A stretch of DNA of 64,000 nt from Arenimonas soli (GCF_014643775.1 NZ_BMKC01000001.1:868001-932000), one strand, 5' to 3'. Positions 10,821-19,791 are shown, counted from the first letter of the stretch. Notes: generated by a model not told the origin, from the sequence alone. Program-made: numbers and translations.

Positions 10821-12544
10821 GCCGCCTGTTCGCGCTGGCCGCCTGCCTGCTGCTGGCCTGGGTCGCCCCGGTGGCCGCGCAGGAACGCATCAAGGTCTAC
10901 CACGCCGACATCACCGTGCTGGCCGATGGGTCGATGGAGGTCACCGAAAACATCACCGTGCGCGCCGAGGGCAAGCGCATCCGCCGCGGCATCTACCGGG
11001 ATTTCCCCACGCGCTACAAGGACCACCTTGGCAACCGCTACGTGGTGGATTTCGAGGTGCTCGGCGTCAAGCGTGACGGCGAGCCCGAGGCCTGGTTCAC
11101 CGAAAAGCAGTCCAACGGCGTGCGCGTGAACACCGGCGGCGACAACTTCCTGCCGGTGCCGGCCGACTACACCTTCTCCATTCGCTACCGGACCACGCGC
11201 CAGATTGGCTTTTTCGACGAACACGACGAGCTTTACTGGAACGTCACCGGCCTGGGCTGGGACTTCAGCATCGAACGCGCCAGCGCCACGGTGAAGCTGC
11301 CGGCGCCGGTCGCGCCCGCGGACATGCGGCTGGAGGCCTACACCGGCCGCGGCGGCGAACAGGGCAGTGATTACGTTGCCCGTGCAGCCGGTCCGGGGGT
11401 GGCCGAATTCGAAACCACGCGGACGCTGGGGAGCTACGAAGGACTTACCCTGGTGGTCGGGTTCCCGAAGGGCCTGGTCGAACAGCCGTCGACGAGCCAG
11501 CGCCTTGCCTGGCTGCTGCGTGACAACGGCGGCATCCTGGTGGCGCTGGCCGGCCTCATGCTGCTGCTGGCCTGGTACCTGCGCAGCTGGCACCGCGTCG
11601 GCCGCGACCCGCCGCCGGGTTCGATCTTCCCGCGCTACGAGGCGCCGGAAGGTTTCACCCCGGGCGAACTGCGCTACCTGTGGAAACAGGCCTACACCGA
11701 CCGCTGTTTCGCCGCCGACATCGTTGACCTGGGCGTGCACGGGCACGTCCTGGTGCAGCAGGACGGGGCCAAGGACTGGGTGCTCGAACGCAGCGCCAGC
11801 GCCGAGCCGATCGCCTCGGAAGCGCAGCGCCAGCTGCTGGACAAGCTGTTCTCCAAGGGCAACCGGGTCGAGCTGGAGAACACCAACGCCTCGGTGATCG
11901 GCGGCGCGCGCATGAAACACATCGCCGCCCTGGACAAGCGCATGCACCCGGCCTACTTCAAGCGCAACGGCCTGCCGCTGTTGCTGGGCTGGCTGTTTTC
12001 CTTCGGCTATGGCTGGCTGGCCTTCGTGGTGGCGGGCGGCAGCGGCATACCCTTCATCATCCTGCTGCTTGCCCTGGCCCTGGTTGCCCACCTGCTGTTC
12101 GCCTACCTGATGAAGGCACCGACGCCCGATGGCCGCGAGCTGCTGGACGCCATCGAAGGCCTGCGCCTGTACCTGGGCGTGGCCGAGCGCGACGAGCTGG
12201 CCCGGCTGGCCAAGCCGGGTGGCCCCGCGGCGCCGTCGCCGGATCCCGAACGCTACCAGGCGCTGCTGCCCTATGCGCTGGCGCTGGACGTGGAAGAGGC
12301 GTGGACCAAACACTTCACCGCCGCGGTCGGTGCGGCCCAGGCCCAGGAAACCGCGCGCTCGATGGGTTGGTACCGGGGCTCGACGGCGTCCATGGCCAGC
12401 CTGGGGGCGATGAGCAGTTCGCTGGGCAATGCGCTCAGTTCGCAGATATCGTCCTCGTCGTCGCCGCCGGGATCGAGTTCCGGTGGCGGTGGTGGCGGTT
12501 CGTCGGGCGGTGGTGGCGGCGGTGGCGGCGGTGGCGGGCGTTAA
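10817..12544 (+). CDS. DUF2207 membrane protein with glycine-rich tail
   Basis: 575 aa. A signal peptide (cleaved near VAPVAAQ) leads into an extracytoplasmic domain with ITVLADGSMEVTENITV and RRGIYRDFPTRY, diagnostic of DUF2207. A membrane helix lies at about 239-256 and two or more helices at about 387-431. The last 25 residues are almost all Gly and Ser, as in many family members. Function unknown. It starts inside the lemA stop and ends seven bases before the stop of the convergent HerA-like gene, leaving no room for a separate terminator. Confidence 0.9.
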   Translation: MSRLFALAACLLLAWVAPVAAQERIKVYHADITVLADGSMEVTENITVRAEGKRIRRGIYRDFPTRYKDHLGNRYVVDFEVLGVKRDGEPEAWFTEKQSNGVRVNTGGDNFLPVPADYTFSIRYRTTRQIGFFDEHDELYWNVTGLGWDFSIERASATVKLPAPVAPADMRLEAYTGRGGEQGSDYVARAAGPGVAEFETTRTLGSYEGLTLVVGFPKGLVEQPSTSQRLAWLLRDNGGILVALAGLMLLLAWYLRSWHRVGRDPPPGSIFPRYEAPEGFTPGELRYLWKQAYTDRCFAADIVDLGVHGHVLVQQDGAKDWVLERSASAEPIASEAQRQLLDKLFSKGNRVELENTNASVIGGARMKHIAALDKRMHPAYFKRNGLPLLLGWLFSFGYGWLAFVVAGGSGIPFIILLLALALVAHLLFAYLMKAPTPDGRELLDAIEGLRLYLGVAERDELARLAKPGGPAAPSPDPERYQALLPYALALDVEEAWTKHFTAAVGAAQAQETARSMGWYRGSTASMASLGAMSSSLGNALSSQISSSSSPPGSSSGGGGGGSSGGGGGGGGGGGR

Positions 12545-12551
12545 GCCCGCC

Positions 12552-14048
12552 TCAGCGCTTCTTCCCGCCCATCAATCCGCCCAGCAGGCCACGCAGGATC
12601 TGCCGGCCGATGCCGTTGGCCACCGTGCGCGTGGCCGATTTGGCGGCGGCCTCGACCGCGCCCTGCCGGCGCTTGGTGCCCCAGAGGAATTCTTCGAAGC
12701 GGGACTTCTTCTCCGGCTCGCCCTTCGCCGCCGGGCCACCCGGTTTCGCCGAGGGGGCCTCGGTCGCCGCTGCCTGCTCGGCGCGCGCGGCCAGCATCTC
12801 GAAGGCCGATTCGCGGTTCACAGCGGTGTCGTACTTCCCCCCGACCGGGCTGCGCGAGCGCACCAGTGCGCGTTCCTCATCGGTGATCGCGCCCATGCGG
12901 CAGCGCGGCGGGCAGATCAGCGCACGCTCGACCGGCATCGGCACGCCCTTGGCCATCAGCATCGACACCAGGGCCTCGCCGACGCCCAGTTCGCCGATGG
13001 CCTTGGCCACGTCCACCTTCGGGTTCTGCACGAAGGTTTCCGCGGCAGCGCGCACGGCTTTCTGGTCGCGCGGGGTGTAGGCACGCAGGGCGTGCTGGAC
13101 ACGGTTGCCCAGCTGGCCCAGGACTTCGTCGGGCACGTCGTCGGGATTCTGCGAGCAGAAATACACGCCCACGCCCTTGGACCGGATCAGGCGCACGACC
13201 TGTTCCACCCGCTGGCGCAGCGCCGGCGGGCAGTCGTCGAACAGCAGGTGGGCTTCGTCGAAGAAAAAGACCAGCTTGGGTACGTCCAGGTCGCCCACTT
13301 CCGGCAGGGTCTCGAACAGTTCGCTCAGCAGCCACAGCAGGAAGCTCGAATACAGGCGCGGCCGCAGGATCAGCTGGTCGGCGGCGATCAGGTTGATGAC
13401 GCCCCGCCCGGACATGTCCTGGCGCATCAGGTCGGCCAGCTGCACGGCCGGTTCGCCGAAGAACTGCTTGCCGCCGTCCTGTTCCAGGCGCAGCAGGGCG
13501 CGCTGGATGGCACCCACCGACTGCGGGCTCACCAGGCCGTATTGCCTGGAGATCTCTGCGCGGTTTTCGGTGACGAAGTTCAGCAGGGCGCGCAGGTCGT
13601 CGAGGTCGAGCAGCAGCAGGCCGTGGTCGTCGGCCATCTTGAAGGCGATGTCCATCACGCCCGACTGGATGTCGTTGAGCTCGAGCATGCGCGACATCAG
13701 CGGCGGCCCGATTTCGGACACCGTCGTGCGCAGCGGATGGCCGAGCTTGCCGTACAGGTCCCAGAACACCACGGGGCTGGCTTCGTTGGCGTAGCCCTGG
13801 ATGCCGATCTGCTGGACGCGGGCGGCGATCCTGTCGTTCATCGTGCCGGGCATGGCCAGGCCGGCGATGTCGCCCTTCACGTCGGCCATCACCACCGGCA
13901 CGCCCAGGCGGGAAAAGCCTTCGGCCATCACCATCAGGGTGACCGACTTGCCGGTGCCGGTGGCGCCGGCGACCATGCCGTGGCGGTTGCCGTACTTGCC
14001 AAGCAGGTGCACGGGCAGCTCGCCCTTGCCGATCAGGAGGTCGCTCAT
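12552..14048 (-). CDS. YjgR/HerA-like DUF853 ATPase
   Basis: 498 aa P-loop ATPase of the DUF853 (E. coli YjgR) branch of the HerA-FtsK superfamily. Walker A is GATGTGKS at 28-35; Walker B/acidic motif is FFFDEAHLLF near 258-267; YFCSQNPDDVP resembles the sensor region. The C-terminal third is rich in Ala, Lys and Glu and looks disordered (AAKGEPEKKSRFEEFLWGTK). The substrate of this widespread family is unknown; DNA or protein translocation is a family-level guess. Single gene between two plus-strand genes. Confidence 0.9.
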   Translation of the reverse strand: MSDLLIGKGELPVHLLGKYGNRHGMVAGATGTGKSVTLMVMAEGFSRLGVPVVMADVKGDIAGLAMPGTMNDRIAARVQQIGIQGYANEASPVVFWDLYGKLGHPLRTTVSEIGPPLMSRMLELNDIQSGVMDIAFKMADDHGLLLLDLDDLRALLNFVTENRAEISRQYGLVSPQSVGAIQRALLRLEQDGGKQFFGEPAVQLADLMRQDMSGRGVINLIAADQLILRPRLYSSFLLWLLSELFETLPEVGDLDVPKLVFFFDEAHLLFDDCPPALRQRVEQVVRLIRSKGVGVYFCSQNPDDVPDEVLGQLGNRVQHALRAYTPRDQKAVRAAAETFVQNPKVDVAKAIGELGVGEALVSMLMAKGVPMPVERALICPPRCRMGAITDEERALVRSRSPVGGKYDTAVNRESAFEMLAARAEQAAATEAPSAKPGGPAAKGEPEKKSRFEEFLWGTKRRQGAVEAAAKSATRTVANGIGRQILRGLLGGLMGGKKR

Positions 14049-14175
14049 CCGGTTGGAGCTCCGCTGGGGGTCGGCCCGATTCTAGCCGCTGACAGCCGGC
14101 AGCTGCCCGCGCCTTGCCGGCACCGCGTCCGGGCCGCTAGGCTGCGCGCCTGATCCGCCTTGCCCGTGAGCCCCG

Positions 14176-15609
14176 ATGCCCCGTTCCCTGATCCTGGCGG
14201 CCCTGCTGCTGTCCCTTTCCGCCGCTACCGGGGCCGAGGCCAAGCGCACGCCCAAACGCGTCGACGTGCTCTACCAGGGGCTGGACCAGGCCAACCAGGC
14301 TTACCGGTCCGGGCTCGAGCAGCTGCGCGCCGGCGAAACCGACGCCGGCCGCGAGGCGATGCGCCAGGCCGCCGCGGCCCTGATGGATGGCGCGCGCCGC
14401 TGCCAGCACACCCGCGGCTGCGACGTCGAACGTTTCATCGGTGCCTACGACGCCCTGCTTCAGCACGGCGCGACCCAGCTGGCCGGTGACGGCGAAGGCT
14501 TCGGCGCCACGGGCGAGGCCGGCACCAGCCAGGGCGAAGGCGGCGTGCTGGCGACGATGCCGGCGTCCGGCCGCGCCGTGGCGATGCTCAACGGCCGCGA
14601 CCTGCGCGAGGTGATCGAGCTCAACGAGCCGGTGCGCGCGGCCATGGCCGAATGGCTGACCTGGATGCGCCCGCAGCTGATCACCAGCTGGGAAAACTAC
14701 CAGCAGATGCGATTCCTGATGTGGCCCGAGTACGAACAGGCTGGCCTGCCCGAAGCGCTGCTGTTCGGCATCCTGGCCAAGGAATCGAACGGCCGCGTGC
14801 ATGCGGTGTCGCGCGCGGGCGCCGCGGGGCCGATGCAGTTCATGCCGGCCACCGGGGCACGCTTCGGCCTGGGCTGGCGCGACGGCTTCGACACCCGCTA
14901 CGACCCGCAGCTGGCCGCGCGCGCCAGCGTGCTGTATTTCAACGAACGTTTCGCCGAACTGGGCGACGACCTGGCCTTCGCCGTGGCCGCCTACAACGGC
15001 GGCGAGGGCAGGGCGCTGCGGCTCAAGCGCGAGGCCGGCGACAAGTCCTTCTGGGATCCGCAGGTGTACGGACAACTGCCGCCGGAAACCCGCGACTACG
15101 TGCCCTACGTGCTGGCCGCGGCCTGGCTGTTCCTGCACCCGGAAGACTATGGCCTCGAGTTCCCGGCCGTGGACGGGGCCGCGACGGTGATGAAGCTGCA
15201 GGCGCCGGCGTCGATCTACCAGCTGTCGATCTGCCTGGGAGGCCCGCGCGAGGGGTACTTCCGCGCGCTGCGCAATCTCAATCCGCGCCATGAACCGCAC
15301 GCGGCCATCGCCGCCGGCACCGAACTTCGCGTACCGGTGGCGGTACCGCCCGAGTACCAGGCCCACTGCGTGGCTGGTCCCCGCGCGCAGATCGCCTCGA
15401 ACCTGATGGCGGCCAGCAAGCCCACTACGGTGGCGACGGCCACGCGCCAGCCGGCCAGGACCTACCAGGTGAAGTCCGGCGACACGCTCAGCGGCATCTC
15501 GCGCCGGCACAACTGCGAAGGCCCGGTGGCCCTGGCCAAGGCCAATGGCCTGCGGGCGCCGTATGTCATCCGTTCCGGCCAGCGCCTGCGCCTGGTCGGC
15601 TGCAGCTGA
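14176..15609 (+). CDS. mltD: MltD-like lytic transglycosylase with LysM domain
   Basis: Cleaves the MurNAc-GlcNAc bond of peptidoglycan with formation of 1,6-anhydroMurNAc. 477 aa. A signal peptide ends near GAEA (residue 22). A helical N-terminal region runs to about 150. The SLT catalytic domain follows with ILAKESNGR (catalytic Glu near 203), GAAGPMQFMPATG and AVAAYNGGEGR. One C-terminal LysM peptidoglycan-binding repeat at about 429-473 starts YQVKSGDTLSGI. There is no lipobox, so periplasmic or loosely attached rather than a lipoprotein like E. coli MltD. Confidence 0.9.
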   Translation: MPRSLILAALLLSLSAATGAEAKRTPKRVDVLYQGLDQANQAYRSGLEQLRAGETDAGREAMRQAAAALMDGARRCQHTRGCDVERFIGAYDALLQHGATQLAGDGEGFGATGEAGTSQGEGGVLATMPASGRAVAMLNGRDLREVIELNEPVRAAMAEWLTWMRPQLITSWENYQQMRFLMWPEYEQAGLPEALLFGILAKESNGRVHAVSRAGAAGPMQFMPATGARFGLGWRDGFDTRYDPQLAARASVLYFNERFAELGDDLAFAVAAYNGGEGRALRLKREAGDKSFWDPQVYGQLPPETRDYVPYVLAAAWLFLHPEDYGLEFPAVDGAATVMKLQAPASIYQLSICLGGPREGYFRALRNLNPRHEPHAAIAAGTELRVPVAVPPEYQAHCVAGPRAQIASNLMAASKPTTVATATRQPARTYQVKSGDTLSGISRRHNCEGPVALAKANGLRAPYVIRSGQRLRLVGCS

Positions 15610-15651
15610 GCCGGCTGGCCACCTGCACGCGGATTTAAGGTCGGGCAGGGC

Positions 15652-15657
15652 TACTAT
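15652..15657 (+). promoter_or_regulatory. Candidate -10 for the amidohydrolase gene
   Basis: TACTAT, followed by TCCGCGGG, lies 29 bases before the start codon. No clear -35. Confidence 0.25.
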
Positions 15658-15685
15658 TCCGCGGGTCAGCTTCCCGGGGAACGCC

Positions 15686-17152
15686 ATGAGCCAGCGCCAG
15701 GATCCGGACGGGCGCCGCCTGCCGGTCAAACTCGACAGCACCAGCAACGGCGAGTTCACGCCGGTGCCGCTGGCGCCCGAACACCACCACGCCAACGCCC
15801 TGGCGCACGACCAGGCCGAGCTCAACGCACGCCGGCTGGGCGTGTCGCGACGCGGCTTCCTGGTCTCGGCCTGCGGCGCCGCCAGCAGCCTGCTGGCGAT
15901 GAACGCGGCCTATGCCGCGGCCGGCAAGCGCGGCGGCTTCTTCCAGGTGCCGGCCGAGGCGGCGCTGGAACCGGCGGCCGCCGAAGCGGCGGTGTCGGGC
16001 AAGGAATTCATCTTCGACGTGCAGGGCCATTTCGTGAACCCGACCGGCGCCTGGACCCGGGCGCTGCCCGAGGCCGCGAGGCCGCTGTCGGGGTTCGGGA
16101 CGCAGGGCTGCGCCGCGGCGGCGCTGGGTGGCCGGCTCGACCACCTGCAGTGTTTCGGCCCGGATGCGTTCCTGCGGGACATCTTCCTGGACTCGGACAC
16201 CTCGCTGATGGTGCTGAGCTTCGTGCCGTCGACGCGCGAGGGCGAGCCGCTGACGATCGAGGAGGCGGCGGCGACCGCGGCGATCGTCGAAACGATGCAG
16301 GGCACGCACCGGTTGTTCCTGCACGGCCGCGTGAACCCGAACCAGGCCGGCGACCTGGAGGACATGGACCGGCTGGCCTCGCAGTTCAGGATCAGCGCCT
16401 GGAAGACCTATACGCAGTGGGGGCCGAACGGCGAACGCGGTTTCTGGATGGACGACGACGCCGGCCTGGCGATGATCGAAAAGGCCCGCAAGCTGGACGT
16501 GCGCAACATTGCGATCCACAAGGGACTGCCGTTCGGGCCGCGTAGCTACGAGTACAGCACCTGTGCGGACGTGGGGCGGGTGGGCAAACGCTTCCCGGAC
16601 GTGAACTTCCTGATCTACCACTCGGGTTTCGTGACGGACAAGGCCGAGGGCCCCTACGACCCGGCGCGCAAGGACGGGATCGATGCGCTGGTGACGTCGG
16701 TGCGGGAAGCGGGGCTGGGCAAGGGCAGCAACGTGTACGCGGAGCTGGGTTCGACCTGGCGGTTCCTGATGCGCGACCCGGATTCGGCGGCGCACGCGCT
16801 GGGCAAGCTGCTGCTGCACCTGGGCGAGGACAACATCCTGTGGGGCACGGATTCGATCTGGTACGGCAGTCCGCAGGACCAGATCCAGGCGTTCCGGACG
16901 TTCCAGATCAGCGCGGAACTGCGAGAGAAGCACGGGTATCCGGAGCTGACGCCGGCGATCCGGGCGAAGATCTTCGGGCTCAACGCGCTCAGGATCTATC
17001 CGGTGGCCCGCGAGGTGCTCGACCAGCACCTGCGCGGCGACGCGGTGGCCCGCGCCCGCGAAAACTATCGCAACGACCCGGACCCCAGTTTCCTCACCCA
17101 CGGCCCGCGCACCCGCCGCGAGTTCCTCAACTTCAAGGCCTGGGGCGGCTGA
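15686..17152 (+). CDS. Tat-exported amidohydrolase family protein
   Basis: 488 aa metal-dependent hydrolase of the amidohydrolase-2 (PF04909-like) type. A twin-arginine signal SRRGFLV at 54-60, followed by a weakly hydrophobic Ala-rich helix, predicts Tat export after a 50-residue leader, unusually long. Candidate metal ligands and TIM-barrel landmarks: DVQGHF, FLHGRVNP, ISAWKTYTQWGPNG (possible carbamylated Lys), AIHKGLP, LIYHSGF and ILWGTDSIWYG (late Asp). The usual D-x-H-x-H is reduced to one His. Substrate unknown; close relatives are annotated only by family. It stands alone, followed by the repeat island. Confidence 0.82.
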   Translation: MSQRQDPDGRRLPVKLDSTSNGEFTPVPLAPEHHHANALAHDQAELNARRLGVSRRGFLVSACGAASSLLAMNAAYAAAGKRGGFFQVPAEAALEPAAAEAAVSGKEFIFDVQGHFVNPTGAWTRALPEAARPLSGFGTQGCAAAALGGRLDHLQCFGPDAFLRDIFLDSDTSLMVLSFVPSTREGEPLTIEEAAATAAIVETMQGTHRLFLHGRVNPNQAGDLEDMDRLASQFRISAWKTYTQWGPNGERGFWMDDDAGLAMIEKARKLDVRNIAIHKGLPFGPRSYEYSTCADVGRVGKRFPDVNFLIYHSGFVTDKAEGPYDPARKDGIDALVTSVREAGLGKGSNVYAELGSTWRFLMRDPDSAAHALGKLLLHLGEDNILWGTDSIWYGSPQDQIQAFRTFQISAELREKHGYPELTPAIRAKIFGLNALRIYPVAREVLDQHLRGDAVARARENYRNDPDPSFLTHGPRTRREFLNFKAWGG

Positions 17153-17170
17153 CCCCGCCGGGGTCTTGCG

Positions 17171-17192
17171 GGAGCGCCTTCAGGCGCGAAGC
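17171..17192. repeat. REP-type palindrome, left boundary
   Basis: 22-mer containing the perfect hairpin GCGCCT-TC-AGGCGC. It is an exact reverse complement of 17706-17727 (22 of 22). Similar palindromes are common between genes of Xanthomonadales and pseudomonads. Confidence 0.8.
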
Positions 17193-17198
17193 CTTTGA

Positions 17199-17233
17199 CT
17201 TTGGCCTTTGGCCTTTGGCCTTTGGCCTTTGGC
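17199..17233. repeat. Five tandem copies of CTTTGGC
   Basis: Five perfect head-to-tail copies of the heptamer CTTTGGC, just inside the left REP palindrome. Likely slippage-prone and therefore variable between strains. Confidence 0.95.
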
Positions 17234-17267
17234 CAAGTAAAGCGTCGCCCTCGGTGCTTTCGCGAGT

Positions 17268-17377
17268 GGAGGCGCCGCGCATTCGCCCCGTCCGACACGC
17301 CGCAAGTACGTCCATGTAGGCTCATCGTCGACATCCATGTCTCCGATGGTCGGCCGGGGCGAATGCGCGACACCTCC
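17268..17377. repeat. 110-base palindromic element, copy 1
   Basis: 28-base arms at 17268-17295 and 17350-17377 are complementary at 25 of 28 positions, enclosing a 54-base core (17296-17349). The core reads, in reverse orientation, as the core of copy 2 with 53 of 54 identities. The arms differ from copy 2 at many positions but keep self-pairing. The core contains two short ACATGGATGT-type palindromes. Confidence 0.9.
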
Positions 17378-17405
17378 CGGAAAGGGCGTCGTTGGCGAGG
17401 TGAAA

Positions 17406-17447
17406 AGCGACAGCCAAAGAGCGACAGCCAAAGAGCGAAAGCCAATG
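17406..17447. repeat. Three tandem copies of a 14-base unit
   Basis: AGCGACAGCCAAAG occurs exactly at 17406-17419 and 17420-17433 and with two mismatches at 17434-17447, in the spacer between the two palindromic elements. Confidence 0.9.
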
Positions 17448-17546
17448 CACCGCCTGATGATTGCGGTCTTCTTTTGGCTTCTCGGGCTTTTGCTTCCCGG
17501 CGCGGGCACCGCGCCGGCATTCCTGTCGGCCCCGACAGTCTGTCGA

Positions 17547-17656
17547 GGAGGTAGCGTGCATCCGCCTTTGCCGACCATCGGAGACATGGATGTCGACGAT
17601 GAGCCTACATGGATGTACTTGCGGCGTGTCGGCAAAGGCGGATGCACGCTGCCTCC
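17547..17656. repeat. 110-base palindromic element, copy 2
   Basis: Arms at 17547-17574 and 17629-17656 pair at 27 of 28 positions around a 54-base core (17575-17628). Same architecture and exact length as copy 1 in opposite orientation. The sole arm mismatch is G-T compatible in RNA. Confidence 0.9.
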
Positions 17657-17705
17657 ACCCGCGAATGCGGCCGGCCCTGAACTTGGCCGAAGGTCAAGGG
17701 CAGAA

Positions 17706-17727
17706 GCTTCGCGCCTGAAGGCGCTCC
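17706..17727. repeat. REP-type palindrome, right boundary
   Basis: Exact reverse complement of 17171-17192. Its outer end is also the left arm of a second hairpin, 17721-17748, that ends seven bases before the stop codon of the minus-strand beta-oxidation gene and could mark the 3' ends of both convergent transcripts. Confidence 0.8.
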
Positions 17728-17754
17728 TACAAAAATGTGCAGGAGCGCTTCCGG

Positions 17755-19791
17755 TCAGTCCGCGAGGGAGTCCCAGCCGGGGCGGGGAGTGAAGCGGTCG
17801 CCGTGTTTGGCGGCCAGTTCCTGCAGGCGGGCCTTGAGCTTGGCCGCGCCGACTGCGCGGATGTGCTGGATCGGGCCACCGCGGAAGGGCGCGAAGCCGG
17901 TGCCGAAGATCACGCCTGCGTCCAGCAGGTCCGCGTCGGCCACCACCCCGTCGTGCAGGCAGCTCACCGCTTCGTTGAGCAGCGGCAGGATCAGCCGGTC
18001 CTCGAGGTCGTCGGGCGCCGTGTAGTCGGCCGGCACCGGTGCCTTCACCGGCTTGCCGTCTTCCCACTTGTACAGCCCCTGGCCGTCCTTCTTGCCGCGC
18101 TTGCCTTCTTCGACCTTGAACGCATCCGGCAGCGCCTGCCCGTGGAAGTCGGCCATGATCTTGCCCACGCTCGCCGCCACGTCCAGGCCCACCGTGTCCA
18201 CCAGTTCGATCGGCCCCATCGGCATGCCGAATTTCAGCGCCGCCTTGTCGATCACCGGGCCCGGGATGCCTTCGGAGAACGCGATGATCGCCTCCTGCAT
18301 GTAGGGCGCCAGGATGCGGTTGACCAGGAAGCCCGGCGTGCCCGCCACCGGCACCGGCAGCTTGTCGATCGCGCGGCAGAACGCCGCCAGCCGGCGCTGC
18401 GTGTCTTCGGCCATGGCGTCGTGCTGCACGATCTCCACCAGCGGCATCAGCGCCACCGGGTTGAAGTAGTGCAGGCCGGCGAAACGCGACGGATCCTTGC
18501 GGCCCTCGCGCAGCTGTTCCAGCGGAATCGACGAGGTGTTGCTGACCAGGAGCGCACCCGGCTTCAGGGTTTCTTCGACTTTCGCGAACAGGGCCTGCTT
18601 GGCTTCCAGGTTTTCGAAGATCGCCTCGATCACCAGGTCGGCCTGGGCCACGCCGGCGCCTTCGATGTCGGCCTTCAGGCGTTCGCTGGTGGCCTTGCGC
18701 TTGCCCTCGTCCTTGACCTTGCGCTCGAACAGCTTGGCGGCGCGGTCGAGCGCCGGCTGCACGTATTTCATCTCGCGGTCCTGCAGCGTCACCTCGAAGC
18801 CGCGCAGCGCGCACCAGGCGGCGATGTCGCCGCCCATCACCCCGGCGCCGATGACGTGCACCTTCTGGATGCCATGGTCCTTGCCGCCCAGGCTCTTGAG
18901 CCTGTCCATCAGGAAGAACACCCGCACCAGGTTGTGCGCGGTCGGCGTGCCGGCCAGTTTCACCACCGACTTCGCTTCGGCCTTGAGCGCGGCGTGCACG
19001 CCCAGGCCGCCGCTGCGGCGCCAGGTGTCGATAAGCGCGTAGGGCGCCGGGTAGTGCTCCTTGCGCGCCTTGCGGGCCACCTGCTTGCGCATCTGCGGGG
19101 CGAGGATGGCGCGGGCCGGGCCGGTATTGGTGGCCCAGGCCAGGAAGCGCTGCTTGAACGGGCGCTTGGCGCCGCGTTGCGCCAGCTTCACCGCTTCGTC
19201 GAGCAGCAGGGCTGGCTCGACCACCTTGTCGACCAGGCCCATGGCCTTGGCCGCCGAAGCCGACAGGCTGCGGCCGGTCAGCATCAGGTCCATGGCCGCC
19301 GGGGCGCCGACCAGGCGCGGGGCGCGCACGCTGCCGCCCCAGCCGGGATAGATGCCCAGCTTGATCTCGGGCAGGCCGATGCGGGTCTTTTCGTCGCGGC
19401 TGGCGACGCGGTAGCGGCAGGCCAGGGAAATTTCGGTGCCGCCGCCCATGCAGTGGCCGTGGATGGCCGCGACGGTGGGGCAGCGCAGTTCGGCAAGTTT
19501 CTGGAACACCAGCTGGCCGTGGCGGATCCAGGCTTCGGTCTGGCCCTTGGCAGCGATGTCCTCGAAACCCTTGATGTCGGCGCCGGGGATGAATCCTGCG
19601 GCCTTGCCGGAAATGATGACCACGCCCTTGGGTGGCTCGAGCGCGATGCGCTCGACCATGGCCTCGAGTTCGTCGAGCACGGCGCGGCTGAGGGCATTGA
19701 CGTTCTGGTCGGCGCGGTTGAGCGTCAGCACCAGGATGCCGTCGGGGCGTGGGTCGGCCTGCCAATGGGCAAGGCGAAGTCCGTCGAACAT
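17755..19791 (-). CDS. Bifunctional enoyl-CoA hydratase / 3-hydroxyacyl-CoA dehydrogenase (FadB/FadJ-like)
   Basis: Catalyses hydration of trans-2-enoyl-CoA and NAD-dependent oxidation of the L-3-hydroxyacyl-CoA in fatty-acid beta-oxidation. 678 aa. N-terminal crotonase domain with oxyanion motif GFIPGADIKGF and catalytic Glu120 (GGGTEISLAC) and Glu142 (LPEIKLGIYPGWGG). NAD-binding HVIGAGVMGGDIA near 310, SNTSSIPLEQL, HYFNPVALMPLVEI, and duplicated C-terminal HAD domains follow. Start set at 19791 because GGAG lies six bases upstream; ATG 19803 has no ribosome site. No thiolase (fadA) is adjacent, so FadJ-like or stand-alone use is possible. Confidence 0.92.
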   Translation of the reverse strand: MFDGLRLAHWQADPRPDGILVLTLNRADQNVNALSRAVLDELEAMVERIALEPPKGVVIISGKAAGFIPGADIKGFEDIAAKGQTEAWIRHGQLVFQKLAELRCPTVAAIHGHCMGGGTEISLACRYRVASRDEKTRIGLPEIKLGIYPGWGGSVRAPRLVGAPAAMDLMLTGRSLSASAAKAMGLVDKVVEPALLLDEAVKLAQRGAKRPFKQRFLAWATNTGPARAILAPQMRKQVARKARKEHYPAPYALIDTWRRSGGLGVHAALKAEAKSVVKLAGTPTAHNLVRVFFLMDRLKSLGGKDHGIQKVHVIGAGVMGGDIAAWCALRGFEVTLQDREMKYVQPALDRAAKLFERKVKDEGKRKATSERLKADIEGAGVAQADLVIEAIFENLEAKQALFAKVEETLKPGALLVSNTSSIPLEQLREGRKDPSRFAGLHYFNPVALMPLVEIVQHDAMAEDTQRRLAAFCRAIDKLPVPVAGTPGFLVNRILAPYMQEAIIAFSEGIPGPVIDKAALKFGMPMGPIELVDTVGLDVAASVGKIMADFHGQALPDAFKVEEGKRGKKDGQGLYKWEDGKPVKAPVPADYTAPDDLEDRLILPLLNEAVSCLHDGVVADADLLDAGVIFGTGFAPFRGGPIQHIRAVGAAKLKARLQELAAKHGDRFTPRPGWDSLAD

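Larger units (their letters stand above)
17153..17754. other. Non-coding repeat island (about 600 bases)
   Basis: No credible gene. The stretch is built as nested inverted repeats: identical REP-type 22-mers in opposite orientation at 17171-17192 and 17706-17727, and inside them two antiparallel 110-base palindromic elements (17268-17377 and 17547-17656). It also has a heptamer array, a 14-base tandem repeat and a closing hairpin at 17721-17748 (GCGCTCCT / AGGAGCGC). It lies between the 3' ends of two convergent genes, a typical REP location. Confidence 0.85.

Noticed and set aside
17199-17447. Possible CRISPR-like array
   Set aside because: Units are 7 and 14 bases, directly abutting and without spacers; no cas genes.
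17461-17718. Short reading frames in the repeat island, including one starting MRSSFGFSGFC
   Set aside because: They run across palindromic arms, have no ribosome site and no similarity to known proteins.
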